From Flavobacteriales bacterium (lineage in GTDB: Bacteria > Bacteroidota > Bacteroidia > Flavobacteriales_D > Crocinitomicaceae): 37,168 nt of DNA. The notes under the pieces were generated by a model that saw only the letters and a list, made by a program, of their open reading frames with translations, ran no database searches and had not been told where the DNA came from. This document shows positions 15,289-24,856 of this stretch, in pieces (the first letter of the stretch is position 1; each line of letters begins with the position of its first letter). A program made the position numbers and the translations under genes. Location: assembly GCA_947470515.1 (NCBI GenBank), contig CANITF010000031.1, forward strand, positions 1-37,168, read 5' to 3'.

Positions 15289-17220
15289 TTATGCATTTTC
15301 TCTCCAATCTCCATTTTCTTTGATAAGCAGTATGAGTTCCTGTACTGCTTGATCTTCTGGAACATTTTTCTTTTTAACAGTTTTCTCTTTGTAAAGGTTT
15401 ATTTTCCCTGGACCCGTTCCTACGTATCCGTAATCTGCATCCGCCATTTCTCCCGGACCATTAACGATGCAACCCATTATTCCAATTTTTAAACCTTTGA
15501 GATGCGCCGTTTCTTTTCTGATTTTTGCTGTAGTTTCTTGCAGGTCGAAAAGTGTTCTTCCACATGAGGGACAAGAAATGTATTCGGTTTTTGAAATTCT
15601 GGTTCGTGTTGCTTGGAGTATTCCAAAAGAAGTTGAATTGATAAGTTGAATTGATTGATTTCCTTTCAACCAAATCCCATCTCCAAAACCATCAATAAAG
15701 GATATACCAGATTCACTTGAAACATTTAATTGAAAAGTTTCAGCATCTATTTCTTCGCAGGAATAAGATAAAATAACGGGATTATTTATATTTAAATTCG
15801 CAAATTCAAACTGAAGTTTGCGATAAAGATGAACAACGTTAGAATGATTTGCTTTTAAAATAAGAATACTATTCTCATACTTTTGGAGTAATTCATAGTC
15901 AAGATTTTTGGTTGCTTCTATTTCAATAAAACAAATTGTGTCAAAGGGAATGGAAGCTAAATCGCTCATTTCGAGTTTTGGATAATATCCTTTTTTTGTT
16001 TTGTAATTTGAATCCCAATTCGTAACTGTGCAAATTACACCCAATGTCCCGGGTAATTCAAAGTCTAGTTTATTGTCTCCAATATAAACATAGTCCGCTG
16101 CCTGATCCGTTAAATTCCATTTGTCAAGTGTTACTGAATAGGAATAGCCGAAACCAAAGAAATTAGCGTGTTTGATTTCTTTTTTGTTTGAAAGATCGGC
16201 AAGAACTATAGGAGCATGGTTGCTGCCAATATTAACGATGTTTTTCGTTTCTCTTCTTGCGTAGTGAAAAGGAGAATAAGGGATATTTTGTAGAGGAGGT
16301 TCAAACGTGAAGATGTTTTTATTTTCATTAAACTTCTCGGCAAGCTTTTTTGCTACTGGAATCTCAAATTCTGGTTCTTCCGTTAAAGAAACTCTTATTG
16401 TATCTCCAAGACCGTCTTCTAAAAGCGCTCCAATTCCAACAGCCGATTTAATTCTACCGTCTTCACCATCTCCCGCCTCTGTAACCCCTAAATGTAATGG
16501 GTAACAAACCCCTTGTTTTACCATAGTCGCAGCGAGTAACCGATAAGCTTGAACCATCACAATTGTGTTACTAGCCTTCATTGAGATGACTAAATTGTGG
16601 TAATTGAGTTTTTGACAAATTCGAATAAATTCCATTGCGGACTCGACCATGCCTTCTGGCGTATCACCAAAACGACTAAGAATACGGTCTGAAAGTGAGC
16701 CGTGATTTGTTCCAATGCGCATTGCGGTGTTATTTTTAATGCATAATAAAACCAATGGTGTGAATTTTTGCTCAATTCTAGCTAATTCTGAATTATAGCT
16801 TTCTTCGGTATATTCAATTTCTTCAAACTTTTTTTTATCTGCATAATTGCCAGGATTTACCCTTACTTTTTCGATAAATTTTGCTGCTATTTCTGCCGCA
16901 TTTGGAGTAAAATGAATATCTGCAACAAGAGGAGTATCGTATCCTTTATCGACTAAAGAAGATTTAATATTTGCAAGATTTTCAGCTTCATTTTTGCTTG
17001 GAGCTGTTAATCGAACTAATTCGCAGCCAGCTTCTATCATTCTAATTGATTGTTCAACAGACTGTTGTGTGTTCATTGTATCAGTTGTTGTCATCGATTG
17101 AAGCCGTATTGGGTTTGTGGCTCCCATTTTTAAATTTCCAATAACAACTTCAACTGTTTTAAGCCTAGTTCTGTTAAAAAGGCTACCACAGTATATTAAA
17201 TTTTTATTTGCTTCTATCAT
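15289..17220 (-). CDS. ispG: 4-hydroxy-3-methylbut-2-enyl diphosphate synthase, long form
   Basis: IspG (GcpE) converts 2-C-methyl-D-erythritol 2,4-cyclodiphosphate to HMBPP in the MEP isoprenoid pathway, using a [4Fe-4S] cluster. At 643 residues it is the long three-domain form known from plants, Chlamydia and Bacteroidota. The TIM-barrel domain (starting at about the RLQSMTTTDT segment) and the C-terminal reductase-like domain are separated by a large insert of roughly 250 residues (about 290-540). Cluster ligands are Cys550, Cys553 (SCPSCGR) and Cys584 (GCIVNGPGE), with the fourth ligand Glu591. The ATG at 17220 is the only sensible start. It is transcribed alone and converges on mnmG. Confidence 0.95.
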   Translation of the reverse strand: MIEANKNLIYCGSLFNRTRLKTVEVVIGNLKMGATNPIRLQSMTTTDTMNTQQSVEQSIRMIEAGCELVRLTAPSKNEAENLANIKSSLVDKGYDTPLVADIHFTPNAAEIAAKFIEKVRVNPGNYADKKKFEEIEYTEESYNSELARIEQKFTPLVLLCIKNNTAMRIGTNHGSLSDRILSRFGDTPEGMVESAMEFIRICQKLNYHNLVISMKASNTIVMVQAYRLLAATMVKQGVCYPLHLGVTEAGDGEDGRIKSAVGIGALLEDGLGDTIRVSLTEEPEFEIPVAKKLAEKFNENKNIFTFEPPLQNIPYSPFHYARRETKNIVNIGSNHAPIVLADLSNKKEIKHANFFGFGYSYSVTLDKWNLTDQAADYVYIGDNKLDFELPGTLGVICTVTNWDSNYKTKKGYYPKLEMSDLASIPFDTICFIEIEATKNLDYELLQKYENSILILKANHSNVVHLYRKLQFEFANLNINNPVILSYSCEEIDAETFQLNVSSESGISFIDGFGDGIWLKGNQSIQLINSTSFGILQATRTRISKTEYISCPSCGRTLFDLQETTAKIRKETAHLKGLKIGIMGCIVNGPGEMADADYGYVGTGPGKINLYKEKTVKKKNVPEDQAVQELILLIKENGDWRENA

Positions 17221-17260
17221 AAAGAGTTAGTCAAATTGTTCAAATATGTTGATCACAAAA

Positions 17261-17268
17261 CAAAAGTA
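17261..17268 (-). promoter_or_regulatory. Promoter -7 element of ispG
   Basis: Minus-strand TACTTTTG, a perfect TAnnTTTG, 41 nt before the ispG ATG. No good -33 TTG is visible at the usual distance. Confidence 0.45.
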
Positions 17269-17337
17269 GAGATATAATGTTTAGTATGATTTAATTTCAA
17301 TAAGATTCCAATATTAAAAAGAGAACAATTGTTAAAG

Positions 17338-17370
17338 TTTGTCTGTTGTACTTATATTAACTTAAATTTG
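17338..17370 (+). promoter_or_regulatory. Promoter of the desaturase gene
   Basis: TTTG at 17338-17341, a 21-nt spacer and TAAATTTG at 17363-17370 match both Bacteroidota promoter elements. The start codon follows 23 nt after the -7 element. Confidence 0.6.
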
Positions 17371-17392
17371 CACATTATTAAATGCCCTTATT

Positions 17393-18502
17393 ATGGATTT
17401 TAGAACAGTAAAATTTGCTAAAGATCACAATGAAGAGTTTTACAAAGTCTTAAGACAGCGTGTAAGCGATTACTTCAAAGTAAACAATATAACAAGACAT
17501 GCCAATGTTAAAATGGTTGTAAAAACTATTTGTATGTTTCTCCTCTATTTTGTTCCATTCGTCTTATTGTTAACTATCGCTGAAAATTATTGGTTCATAA
17601 TGGGAACATGGATTTTGATGGGAGTTGGAATGGCTGGCTTAGGATTATCAGTTATGCATGATGCCAATCATGGTGCCTATTCAAAAAGTGATAAAGTCAA
17701 TAAATTTATTGGATATATCATCTTTTTTATAGGTGGTGATGATGTTAACTGGAGAATCCAACATAATATTTTACACCACACCTATACAAATGTTACAGGC
17801 ATAGACGAAGATATTAACCCCGGACCTGTAATGCGTTTTTCTCCTCACGAAAAAAGAAAGTCAATGCACAGGTTTCAGCATATTTATGCTTGGTTTTTGT
17901 ACGGTTTAATGACGCTAATGTGGTTTCTTTCTAAAGATTATAAACAAGCAATACGTTACGAAAAAATGGGTTTAACAGAAACGCAAAACCTTAGTTATAA
18001 AAAACACCTAAGAATTGTGTTGATTTCTAAAGTTCTTTATGGAGGAATGATTTTAGGTCTTCCTTTGTTTTTTTCTCCTGCGGCGTGGTGGTTTACAATT
18101 ATTGGTTTTTTCATAATGGAATTTATTGCTGGTGTTACATTAGGCGCAATTTTTCAGCCGGCACATGTTGTCCCTACTTCAGATTATCCGATGCCAGACG
18201 ATTCTGGAAATATAGATGCAGATTGGGCAGTAAATCAACTTTATAATACTGCGAATTTTGCGCCTGGAGCAAAATTGCTTTCATGGTATTGTGGAGGTTT
18301 GAATTATCAAGTTGAACATCATTTATTCCCAAACATTTGTCACGTTCATTACAACAAAATATCAAAAATTGTAAAGGAAACTGCTGCTGAATTTAAACTT
18401 CCGTATCATTCATATAAAACATTTTATTTGGCTCTTTCGGAACATAATAAAATGTTATATAACCTAGGTCATTACGATGATGTACCAGCAATGCAACATT
18501 AA
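17393..18502 (+). CDS. Membrane fatty acid (acyl-lipid/acyl-CoA) desaturase
   Basis: An integral-membrane di-iron desaturase of 369 residues that inserts a double bond into fatty acyl chains. The three histidine boxes are intact: HDANH (His89-His93), HNILHH (His124-His129) and QVEHH (Gln306, His309-His310). The Gln at the start of box 3 is typical of the front-end (delta-6/linoleoyl-CoA desaturase-like) group, but no cytochrome b5 domain is fused, so electrons must come from a separate donor. Four or more transmembrane helices are visible (about 42-80 in two passes, 163-180, 204-250). Regiospecificity cannot be assigned from sequence alone. The next gene follows after 18 nt. Confidence 0.92.
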   Translation: MDFRTVKFAKDHNEEFYKVLRQRVSDYFKVNNITRHANVKMVVKTICMFLLYFVPFVLLLTIAENYWFIMGTWILMGVGMAGLGLSVMHDANHGAYSKSDKVNKFIGYIIFFIGGDDVNWRIQHNILHHTYTNVTGIDEDINPGPVMRFSPHEKRKSMHRFQHIYAWFLYGLMTLMWFLSKDYKQAIRYEKMGLTETQNLSYKKHLRIVLISKVLYGGMILGLPLFFSPAAWWFTIIGFFIMEFIAGVTLGAIFQPAHVVPTSDYPMPDDSGNIDADWAVNQLYNTANFAPGAKLLSWYCGGLNYQVEHHLFPNICHVHYNKISKIVKETAAEFKLPYHSYKTFYLALSEHNKMLYNLGHYDDVPAMQH

Positions 18503-18520
18503 AAAGAAGTTCGCTTCGAT

Positions 18521-18874
18521 ATGAATTTCGAGGATTATAGAGAATATTGTTTAGAAAAGCCTTTTGTTTCAGAAGGCTTTCCTTTTGATAAATCTACCCT
18601 TGTGTTTAAAGTTGATGGAAAAATGTTTGCCTTAGCCGATGTTGATGTTTTCAATTCCGTCAATCTCAAAGCAGCTCCAGAATCTTCAATCGAAATGCGT
18701 GAACGGTATAGTGCCGTGCAGCCAGGCTACCACATGAATAAGAAGCATTGGAACACTGTAATTGTAAATGCAGATTTGCCGGAAGATATATTTTTTAAAA
18801 TGATTGATGATTCATACGATTTAGTGTTTTTATCACTGTCTAAAAAACGGAGAGATGAGCTTGCGTTGGGATAA
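18521..18874 (+). CDS. MmcQ/YjbR family protein
   Basis: A 117-residue protein of the MmcQ/YjbR family, a CyaY-like fold sometimes described as DNA-binding. Characteristic features are the N-terminal REYCLEKPFVSEGFPF segment, the VFKVDGKMFAL strand pair, the Leu-Lys-Ala-Ala-Pro substrate-like loop, and the GYHMNKKHWNTV segment with its His-Trp. The cellular role is not established. It overlaps the next gene by 20 nt and follows the desaturase closely, so the three are likely co-transcribed. Confidence 0.85.
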   Translation: MNFEDYREYCLEKPFVSEGFPFDKSTLVFKVDGKMFALADVDVFNSVNLKAAPESSIEMRERYSAVQPGYHMNKKHWNTVIVNADLPEDIFFKMIDDSYDLVFLSLSKKRRDELALG

Positions 18875-19232
18875 ATTTATTTGGTCAGTGAGACTTGCAA
18901 AAACGAGGTCCCAAGCTTCGGAGGCCTTATCAAAAGGAAAAATTAAAATAAATCAATCCAGCTCAAAACCTTCAAAGGAACCGAAAGTTGGTGATACCAT
19001 TCAAATTTCTCACAATAGCGCTATTTTTAGTTATAAAGTAATTCAGTTACTTGATCGCAGAGTAGGCGCGAAAATAGTTGTCGATTATATTATTGATACA
19101 ACCCCAATCGAAGAAATTGAGAAGTTTAAAACATATCAATTAGCACAACAAAATTATCGCTCAAATGGCTCAGGGAAACCTTCTAAAAAGGATCGTAGAG
19201 ATCTTGATGAGTATCAATTAGATTGGGAATAA
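18855..19232 (+). CDS. S4-domain RNA-binding protein, Hsp15 (HslR)-like
   Basis: A 125-residue protein with an N-terminal S4 RNA-binding domain (about residues 1-60: RWDKFIWSVRLAKTRSQASEAL, then GKIKIN and the KVGDTIQI strand) and a basic, poorly structured C-terminal tail (KPSKKDRRDL). This matches the Hsp15 family, which in E. coli binds free 50S subunits carrying a nascent chain and helps recycle them. The ATG at 18855 lies within the preceding gene, giving a 20-nt overlap. Confidence 0.85.
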   Translation: MSLRWDKFIWSVRLAKTRSQASEALSKGKIKINQSSSKPSKEPKVGDTIQISHNSAIFSYKVIQLLDRRVGAKIVVDYIIDTTPIEEIEKFKTYQLAQQNYRSNGSGKPSKKDRRDLDEYQLDWE

Positions 19233-19337
19233 CCCTTGTTTCATGTTTTTTTTCATTGTGCTGTAACTTTTTTCGATTGACAGGGTCTAACTCGAAAAGA
19301 AGTAAATCAGTACGTTAAACAGTTTAAAAATACAGTT

Positions 19338-20147
19338 ATGAAAAAAGTAATTTATTTGGCCTTACTATTTATCAGTTCAGGAGTTGTTGCACAAGAAGAA
19401 GTAAAGAAAGATACAACCCGTGTCACTTTAAAAAATATTGAGATTATTTTAATAGATCATTCAAATGATGTTTCTGATGAAATAGACACTATTGATGCCG
19501 CTCCAAATGAAATTGAAAAAAATAAATATGAAGCACATTGGGCAGGAATAGACATGGGTTTCAGCATGATGACAAACGGACAATTTAAAACAAGTTTTGA
19601 TAATAATCCATACTGGAAAAACGATCCAGCACGTTCAATGACATGGAATTTGAATGTTTTAGAACATAAATTTGGAATTGCACATGAATATTTTGGAATT
19701 ACAACAGGATTAGGATTTAGTTTTACGCAAGTCGCTTTTAGAGATAATTATGTGTTGAATAGTACTCCTGACACCTTATTTGCATCAATCGACACAGTAG
19801 TTGATTATTCAAAAAACAAATTAAAAGCAGCCTATTTAACTGTTCCATTATTATTAGAATTTTGCACGAATAAAAATTCGGATAAAAGTTTTTATTTTGC
19901 CGCTGGAGTTGTTGCAGGTGTAAGAATCGCTTCAAAAATCAAAAGAGAGGGTGAAATTGATGGCAAAGAATTTGAACAAAAAAATAAAGGCGTCTTCGGT
20001 TTGAATTCTTTTAAATTAGACGGAATGGTGCGTTTAGGATATGGATCTTGGGGAGCGTTTGCTTCTTATAGTTTACTTCCGCTCTTTGATGTAGCTAAAA
20101 CCGTAGAGGTTTATCCTTTAACATTCGGATTATCATTAAACTTTTAG
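19338..20147 (+). CDS. Putative outer-membrane beta-barrel protein
   Basis: A 269-residue exported protein of no family I can name precisely. A signal peptide is clear (MKKVIYLALLFISSGVVAQ, cleavage near residue 19), followed by an acidic, Asp-rich stretch (about 20-70). The rest alternates aromatic and glycine residues in beta-strand fashion (GIDMGFSMM, GITTGLGFSF, FYFAAGVVAGVRIA, MVRLGYGSWGAFASYSLLPLF) and ends in Phe (LSLNF), as outer-membrane barrels do. It resembles the PorT/outer_membrane_beta-barrel type common in this phylum. It has its own terminator. Confidence 0.65.
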   Translation: MKKVIYLALLFISSGVVAQEEVKKDTTRVTLKNIEIILIDHSNDVSDEIDTIDAAPNEIEKNKYEAHWAGIDMGFSMMTNGQFKTSFDNNPYWKNDPARSMTWNLNVLEHKFGIAHEYFGITTGLGFSFTQVAFRDNYVLNSTPDTLFASIDTVVDYSKNKLKAAYLTVPLLLEFCTNKNSDKSFYFAAGVVAGVRIASKIKREGEIDGKEFEQKNKGVFGLNSFKLDGMVRLGYGSWGAFASYSLLPLFDVAKTVEVYPLTFGLSLNF

Positions 20148-20175
20148 GTGAATAGTATTACAAGTAAGCAAGAAA

Positions 20176-20207
20176 AAAAGAGTCGCTTATTTATGGGCGA
20201 CTCTTTT
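20176..20207 (+). terminator. Intrinsic terminator after the beta-barrel gene
   Basis: An 11-bp stem (20176-20186 with 20197-20207), AAAAGAGTCGC/GCGACTCTTTT, with a 10-nt loop. It lies between convergent genes and could serve both. Confidence 0.75.
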
Positions 20208-20223
20208 GGTAAATTAGAAATTG

Positions 20224-22008
20224 CTACTTTTTTATGACATTAAATTGAGACGTTTCTCCTGTTTCAGTAACGATACTGAAAATGTACATACCAGATTGCA
20301 ATGTTTCAATGTTAATTTCAGACTCATTGTTTATAAAATAAAGTGATGTATTCAACACCTTTTTCCCAGAAATATCAGTTATAGTAAGCTTTACACTTCC
20401 TTCAGCGTTTAAAGAAACGGTAACACCATTTTCAGAGGGGTTGGGAAAAACGGAAAAATTAAGTTGATTTTGATTTGTTATTCCCGCTTCAGCCGCACTA
20501 AAAATTTTGACACCCATTGCAGGAGGAGAATCAGCCCCAAATCCAGACGCAGCATATACGCCATCACTTTCTATAGGGAAAGCAGGCTGTAAATAGTAGG
20601 ATTCATTCCACAGATAATTTGTTTTTGTATCACTACCAAGAAATAAACTTGTATTAACCGTTTTTACACACGCCAAGTATCTGCGATTGTCTTCTAATAA
20701 TACTGGTGCAGAAAAGGCCCCATAAACAGTTTCTCCTTGTAAATCACTCGGGTAATAATAATACCCAAGACTAATTGGATTCAATGTGTTAAAGGCTAAG
20801 TTTACATCGTTTAAATCTGTAAAAACGTCATCCCATTGATACAGAGATAACGCCATTTCTTCACCCGATAATAAGATCCCTGAGCCATAACTTGTAGAGG
20901 CTGAAAAATAAATTCCTTCTACACCAATTCTGCTGCCGTTAGGGTCTTTTATAACCATGCAATTTGAATAAGTGTTATTGTTTGTTGTTGGACGTGAGAA
21001 ATTTTGGGAAGTTGGTAAATTCGTAATTGGATCTAAAGCCGAATAAGAAATAATGGAATCGTTAACGACGAAATTTGATGCATTCATATTGTCCCCTGGA
21101 TATTCGTCTGGAATAGCTAGAGTAACAGAATAAGTAAGCTTGTATCTTCCTGCTGGATATGAAGACAGTGAAAATTGTGGAAAGGAAAAAAGTTCACCTG
21201 GGTAAACGTCAATAGTGTCTCCAGCTAATAGTGAGATTGGTCCAACAGTGCTGTTAAAAACAGATGTTCCACTTGGACCGTCGACATTTGCGGTTACCAT
21301 AACATTTGTTTGGTTTGAGTTGCCATAATTAAAAACACGAGTTCCAAGCTCAAAATTAAATTCAGAATTATTTATAGATAATTGAGAAGATACGCCCATT
21401 GATTTTGAAATCAATTTATCTGTGTTGACAACGCCAATATCATTTGCATATAAGCCTGTTTTGTTTCCAAAAAACATTGTTACCGTGTTGCCTTGCAATA
21501 ATTCTGCGAGGAGCAATGCGCCATCGTTGAAATCAATTAAAACTGCCGGAATTGTTACGCTCGGCGCCGAAGTAGCTCCACCGGTTGAAAGATCTGCATT
21601 AGCCCCAGGTCTATTTATAAATAAAACACCAATTGCTCCAGCATTTTGAGCAATTAAAGCTTTTTCTGACATCCAACAAATTGTAGATGCAGTTACTCCA
21701 TCATATCTGTAAACTACTGCAATTTTACCTGTTAAATTATTTACAAGCGGGGAACAACCATAATATGCTAATGGAAGACCAGATGCTGGGCTATTTCCAA
21801 CAGATCCATCATCAACCATCATTAATTCACCGGTAATAGTTGTCCCAGGAATATTGAAATCAGGACTGCCCCATGTATTTGCGGGGTCTCCCCAAGAAAA
21901 GGAGTAATTTCCGGCGATTGTAGCAGGCGAAACTCCAGCGCAAACCACTTGACTATGGGAGAAATTAATACTTAAAACAGCAATTATAAAGAAGAGACAA
22001 TTTTTCAT
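20224..22008 (-). CDS. Secreted PA-domain protein with T9SS type A sorting domain
   Basis: A 594-residue cell-surface or secreted protein. A signal peptide (MKNCLFFIIAVLSINFSHSQ) is followed by a protease-associated (PA) domain at about 85-185, recognised by GKIAVVYRYDG, KALIAQNAGAIGVLFINR, IPAVLIDFNDGALLLAELLQG. A beta-rich middle follows. The C-terminal about 75 residues are a type A sorting domain (FSVFPNPSENGVTVSL, LTITDISGKKV, LQSGMYIFSI, FNVIKK) that targets proteins through the T9SS to the surface. No peptidase catalytic domain is visible, so it is not called a protease. It is a paralogue of the next gene upstream (22119-23921); the PA and tail regions align throughout. Confidence 0.85.
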   Translation of the reverse strand: MKNCLFFIIAVLSINFSHSQVVCAGVSPATIAGNYSFSWGDPANTWGSPDFNIPGTTITGELMMVDDGSVGNSPASGLPLAYYGCSPLVNNLTGKIAVVYRYDGVTASTICWMSEKALIAQNAGAIGVLFINRPGANADLSTGGATSAPSVTIPAVLIDFNDGALLLAELLQGNTVTMFFGNKTGLYANDIGVVNTDKLISKSMGVSSQLSINNSEFNFELGTRVFNYGNSNQTNVMVTANVDGPSGTSVFNSTVGPISLLAGDTIDVYPGELFSFPQFSLSSYPAGRYKLTYSVTLAIPDEYPGDNMNASNFVVNDSIISYSALDPITNLPTSQNFSRPTTNNNTYSNCMVIKDPNGSRIGVEGIYFSASTSYGSGILLSGEEMALSLYQWDDVFTDLNDVNLAFNTLNPISLGYYYYPSDLQGETVYGAFSAPVLLEDNRRYLACVKTVNTSLFLGSDTKTNYLWNESYYLQPAFPIESDGVYAASGFGADSPPAMGVKIFSAAEAGITNQNQLNFSVFPNPSENGVTVSLNAEGSVKLTITDISGKKVLNTSLYFINNESEINIETLQSGMYIFSIVTETGETSQFNVIKK

Positions 22009-22070
22009 AAAAATATTTTTTGTGCTAAAATAGTTTAATTCAATATAGTATGGAAGTTGATGGCATAAAA

Positions 22071-22097
22071 AAAGGGCTGATATTTCTTCAGCCCTTT
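22071..22097 (-). terminator. Intrinsic terminator after the 600-residue PA-domain gene
   Basis: A 10-bp stem (22071-22080 with 22088-22097), AAAGGGCTGA/TCAGCCCTTT, with a 7-nt loop. On the minus strand it is followed by a run of T. Confidence 0.8.
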
Positions 22098-22118
22098 AAT
22101 TCTTATTATTTAAGGTTG

Positions 22119-23921
22119 TTATTTGATTACAACGTTAAATTGAGATGTTTGGTTATTATCAAGGGTTACGTTGAAGATGTAAATTCCAGCTTCTAAAGAA
22201 GAAGTGTTTACATCAGCATTGCCGTTTGTCAATGACAAGTTTTTATTCAAGACAATTTTACCAGTAATGTCTGTTACAACAAGTGTTGCAGCACCAGTAG
22301 CATTAATAACAACTGTAACATTATCAGACGCTGGGTTTGGATATGCTATTCCTTTTAATTCTGTTGCATCAACTAAACCAAGTTCAGCAGCAGGGAATAA
22401 TTTCATTCCAATTGAAGGAGCAGGATTACCATTCCATCCAGCTGCATACCACTGATCAGTTGTTGTTCCAATATCATCAATATAGATTGGGCTAATAACA
22501 TCATCTAAGATTTGACTGTTCGCATTGTAATTTACAATATCATCATAACCAAATGCTGGCTCAGGGATTTGTGTTTCAATACAGAACAAGTAATTCGTGT
22601 TATCAACAAGAATAAAAGGAACAGCGAAAGGAATAAAGATTTCCTCACCATTCACATAAGATGCAGGGGGATAATATTGAGCAAAAGCAACTTGAGTGAA
22701 ATCTAAGAAAGTTGGTGTTGCTGAAAAAGTTGTAGCAAGGTCATTCCAAGTATAAGCATACAAAGAAATTTCTTGAGCTTGCAAATCAAATGTATCAAGA
22801 TCAACTTTAATAGAAGTATATAATCCTTCTACACCTGCACGACTTGCGTTAGCGTTATTAAAACGAATACATGACTTATAGCCTTGAGTATAATTCATTG
22901 GGAATGACATAGAAACAGGCTCATTGTCAACCATGTTCAAACGAGCATAAGAATAAATGTCATCAGAAACATAAAAGTTAGATGTAAATGAATTATCACC
23001 TGTAGCCTCATCAGCAGTTGTCATACCTAAAGTAATCGTGTAATTAAGCGTGTACTCTCCCAAAGGATAAGCAGGAAGTGAAAACAACGCAAAAGTTTCT
23101 GGATTACCATCAAAGATATTGATAGTGTCTTTAAACACCATTGTCAATGGCCCAACTGTTGAAGTATATGCTGCTGGAGCCCCTGGAGCATCAATTGTAG
23201 CAGTAACATAAACGTTAGTTTGAGTTGCAGTTCCATAATTTACAATTGCAAGACCAGGTGTAAAAGAAAAATCAGCAGCACTTTGAGCCAAAATACTTGG
23301 AGTAGTTGCTTGCGTTGCAATAATCGTATTATCAACACCCGATCCTATATCGTTTGCATAAATACCAAATTTGTTACCAATAAACATAACAACAGGAACA
23401 GTTCCTCCTTGCATTGCCGCAATCATTGCTGAACCGTCTGTTTTATTTAAAATAACAACTGGAATGGTAACGTTAACACCGTCAGGACCCGCAGTCATAG
23501 ATATTCCAGCATCTTCTCTGTTTACAATTATAACAGCAATTGCACCAGCCATTTGAGCATTATAAGCTTTTAAAGAAAAATTACATGTGTTACGATAAAT
23601 TACAGCAATTTTACCTGTTAAATCATTCGTTAAAGGTGAACAACCTTCTTGTGAAATAGGATTTCCTTGAAGGTTGGTTCCCGGTGTGCCGTCTTCTACA
23701 AGCATTATTTCTCCCTCAACATTCGTACCATCAACGTTGAAATCAAGAGCAAGCGCCCAAGTTCCATCATCCGTTTCTCCTGGCCAACCAGCTTCGTTAG
23801 CTTGCCATCCATAATCATAATTACCTTGAACCGATGCAGGCGAAACACCAGCAACGACAACTTGAGCAATTGCTTCCAAGGTAAAGAAGGAAACTGCCAT
23901 TACAAGTAACATTTTTTTCAT
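22119..23921 (-). CDS. Secreted PA-domain protein with T9SS type A sorting domain (paralogue)
   Basis: A 600-residue paralogue of the neighbouring 594-residue protein, with the same architecture. A signal peptide (MKKMLLVMAVSFFTLEAIAQ) leads into a mature start, VVVAGVSPASVQGNY, that matches VVCAGVSPATIAGNY of its neighbour. The PA domain is at about 95-190 (GKIAVIYRNTCNFSLKAYNAQMAGAIAVIIVNR). The type A sorting domain closes the protein (GIAYPNPASDNVTVVI, LVVTDITGKIVLN, LEAGIYIFNV, FNVVIK). The two genes have separate terminators, so they are a tandem duplication but not necessarily one operon. Function beyond surface display is unknown. Confidence 0.85.
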   Translation of the reverse strand: MKKMLLVMAVSFFTLEAIAQVVVAGVSPASVQGNYDYGWQANEAGWPGETDDGTWALALDFNVDGTNVEGEIMLVEDGTPGTNLQGNPISQEGCSPLTNDLTGKIAVIYRNTCNFSLKAYNAQMAGAIAVIIVNREDAGISMTAGPDGVNVTIPVVILNKTDGSAMIAAMQGGTVPVVMFIGNKFGIYANDIGSGVDNTIIATQATTPSILAQSAADFSFTPGLAIVNYGTATQTNVYVTATIDAPGAPAAYTSTVGPLTMVFKDTINIFDGNPETFALFSLPAYPLGEYTLNYTITLGMTTADEATGDNSFTSNFYVSDDIYSYARLNMVDNEPVSMSFPMNYTQGYKSCIRFNNANASRAGVEGLYTSIKVDLDTFDLQAQEISLYAYTWNDLATTFSATPTFLDFTQVAFAQYYPPASYVNGEEIFIPFAVPFILVDNTNYLFCIETQIPEPAFGYDDIVNYNANSQILDDVISPIYIDDIGTTTDQWYAAGWNGNPAPSIGMKLFPAAELGLVDATELKGIAYPNPASDNVTVVINATGAATLVVTDITGKIVLNKNLSLTNGNADVNTSSLEAGIYIFNVTLDNNQTSQFNVVIK

Positions 23922-24034
23922 AAGAGTAAAATTTAGTTTATGCGAAAATAATAAAATTAATTAAATCATAACGAATAGTTAATTTAAATGGTTGGGTTGA
24001 TAATTATTTCCCCTTCATTTAATGTTTATTGTTA

Positions 24035-24784
24035 CTATTCCGAGGTTAACATTGCTTTGAAATATTCTCTATTCATGCGAGCAATATTGTCTAATGAAAT
24101 TTCTTTTGGGCACTCAACAGCACAAGCTCCAGTATTGGTGCAATTACCAAAACCTTCTTCATCCATCGTGCGAACCATGTTTAATACACGTTCTGTTGCT
24201 TCAACTTTCCCTTGAGGTAACAACGCTAATTGTGAAACTTTAGCTGAAACGAAAAGCATGGCAGAAGCATTTACACAAGACGCAACACATGCACCACATC
24301 CAATACACGTTGCTGCTTCGAACGCTTTGTCGGCATTAATTTTAGAAATAGGAATTGCATTTGCATCAACAGTATTTCCCGACGTGTTAACAGAAACAAA
24401 ACCTCCGGCTGCCATCACACGGTCAAATGCACTGCGGTCAACAACCAAATCTTTTACCACAGGAAAAGCCTTCGCTCTCCATGGTTCGATGTAAATTGTT
24501 TCACCATCACTGAATTTACGCATGTGCAATTGACATGTAGTAACAGCTCTGTCTGGACCATGTGCTTCGCCATTTATAAACAAAGAACACATTCCGCAGA
24601 TTCCTTCACGGCAATCGTGATCAAATGCAACAGGATCATCTCCTTTCATAATTAATTCTTCATTCAAAACATCCATCATGTCTAAAAATGACATATTACC
24701 CTCAATATTATCGATAGGATAGGTTACAATTTGACCTTTGTCATTTGGTCCACTTTGTCTCCAGATTTTTAATGTTAATTTCAT
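24035..24784 (-). CDS. sdhB: Succinate dehydrogenase/fumarate reductase iron-sulfur subunit
   Basis: The electron-transfer subunit of complex II, linking the flavin in SdhA to the hemes and quinone in SdhC. At 249 residues it has the usual layout. The N-terminal plant-type ferredoxin domain has [2Fe-2S] ligands Cys58, Cys63, Cys66 and Cys84 ([12 protein letters not shown], then TTC). The C-terminal domain has [13 protein letters not shown] for [4Fe-4S] and the [13 protein letters not shown] region for the remaining clusters. It is last in the sdhC-sdhA-sdhB order usual for Bacteroidota but is separated from sdhA by an unusual 158-bp gap that carries a gene relic. Confidence 0.95.
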   Translation of the reverse strand: MKLTLKIWRQSGPNDKGQIVTYPIDNIEGNMSFLDMMDVLNEELIMKGDDPVAFDHDCREGICGMCSLFINGEAHGPDRAVTTCQLHMRKFSDGETIYIEPWRAKAFPVVKDLVVDRSAFDRVMAAGGFVSVNTSGNTVDANAIPISKINADKAFEAATCIGCGACVASCVNASAMLFVSAKVSQLALLPQGKVEATERVLNMVRTMDEEGFGNCTNTGACAVECPKEISLDNIARMNREYFKAMLTSE

Positions 24785-24856
24785 AATTTTAAAGTAATTA
24801 GTAATTAGCAGTTAGTAATTAGCTGAGCTAAATTTAAAACTGCAATTACTTGATTA
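24785..24856. repeat. Short repeated ATTAGTAATTAGC-type words before sdhB
   Basis: Between the gene relic and sdhB the sequence repeats words of the form TTAGTAATTAGC (about 24797-24827), and related AACTAACAGCTAAC words occur near 24925-24936. They look like imperfect direct and inverted copies rather than a defined element. The stretch forms most of the leader between sdhA and sdhB. Confidence 0.4.

Noticed and set aside
22204-23909. Plus-strand frames opposite the PA-domain gene
   Set aside because: They are shadows of the minus-strand gene, low in complexity and without starts or ribosome sites.
24797-24827. Tandem repeat array (VNTR) before sdhB
   Set aside because: The TTAGTAATTAGC words are imperfect and only two or three in number, too few for a true array.
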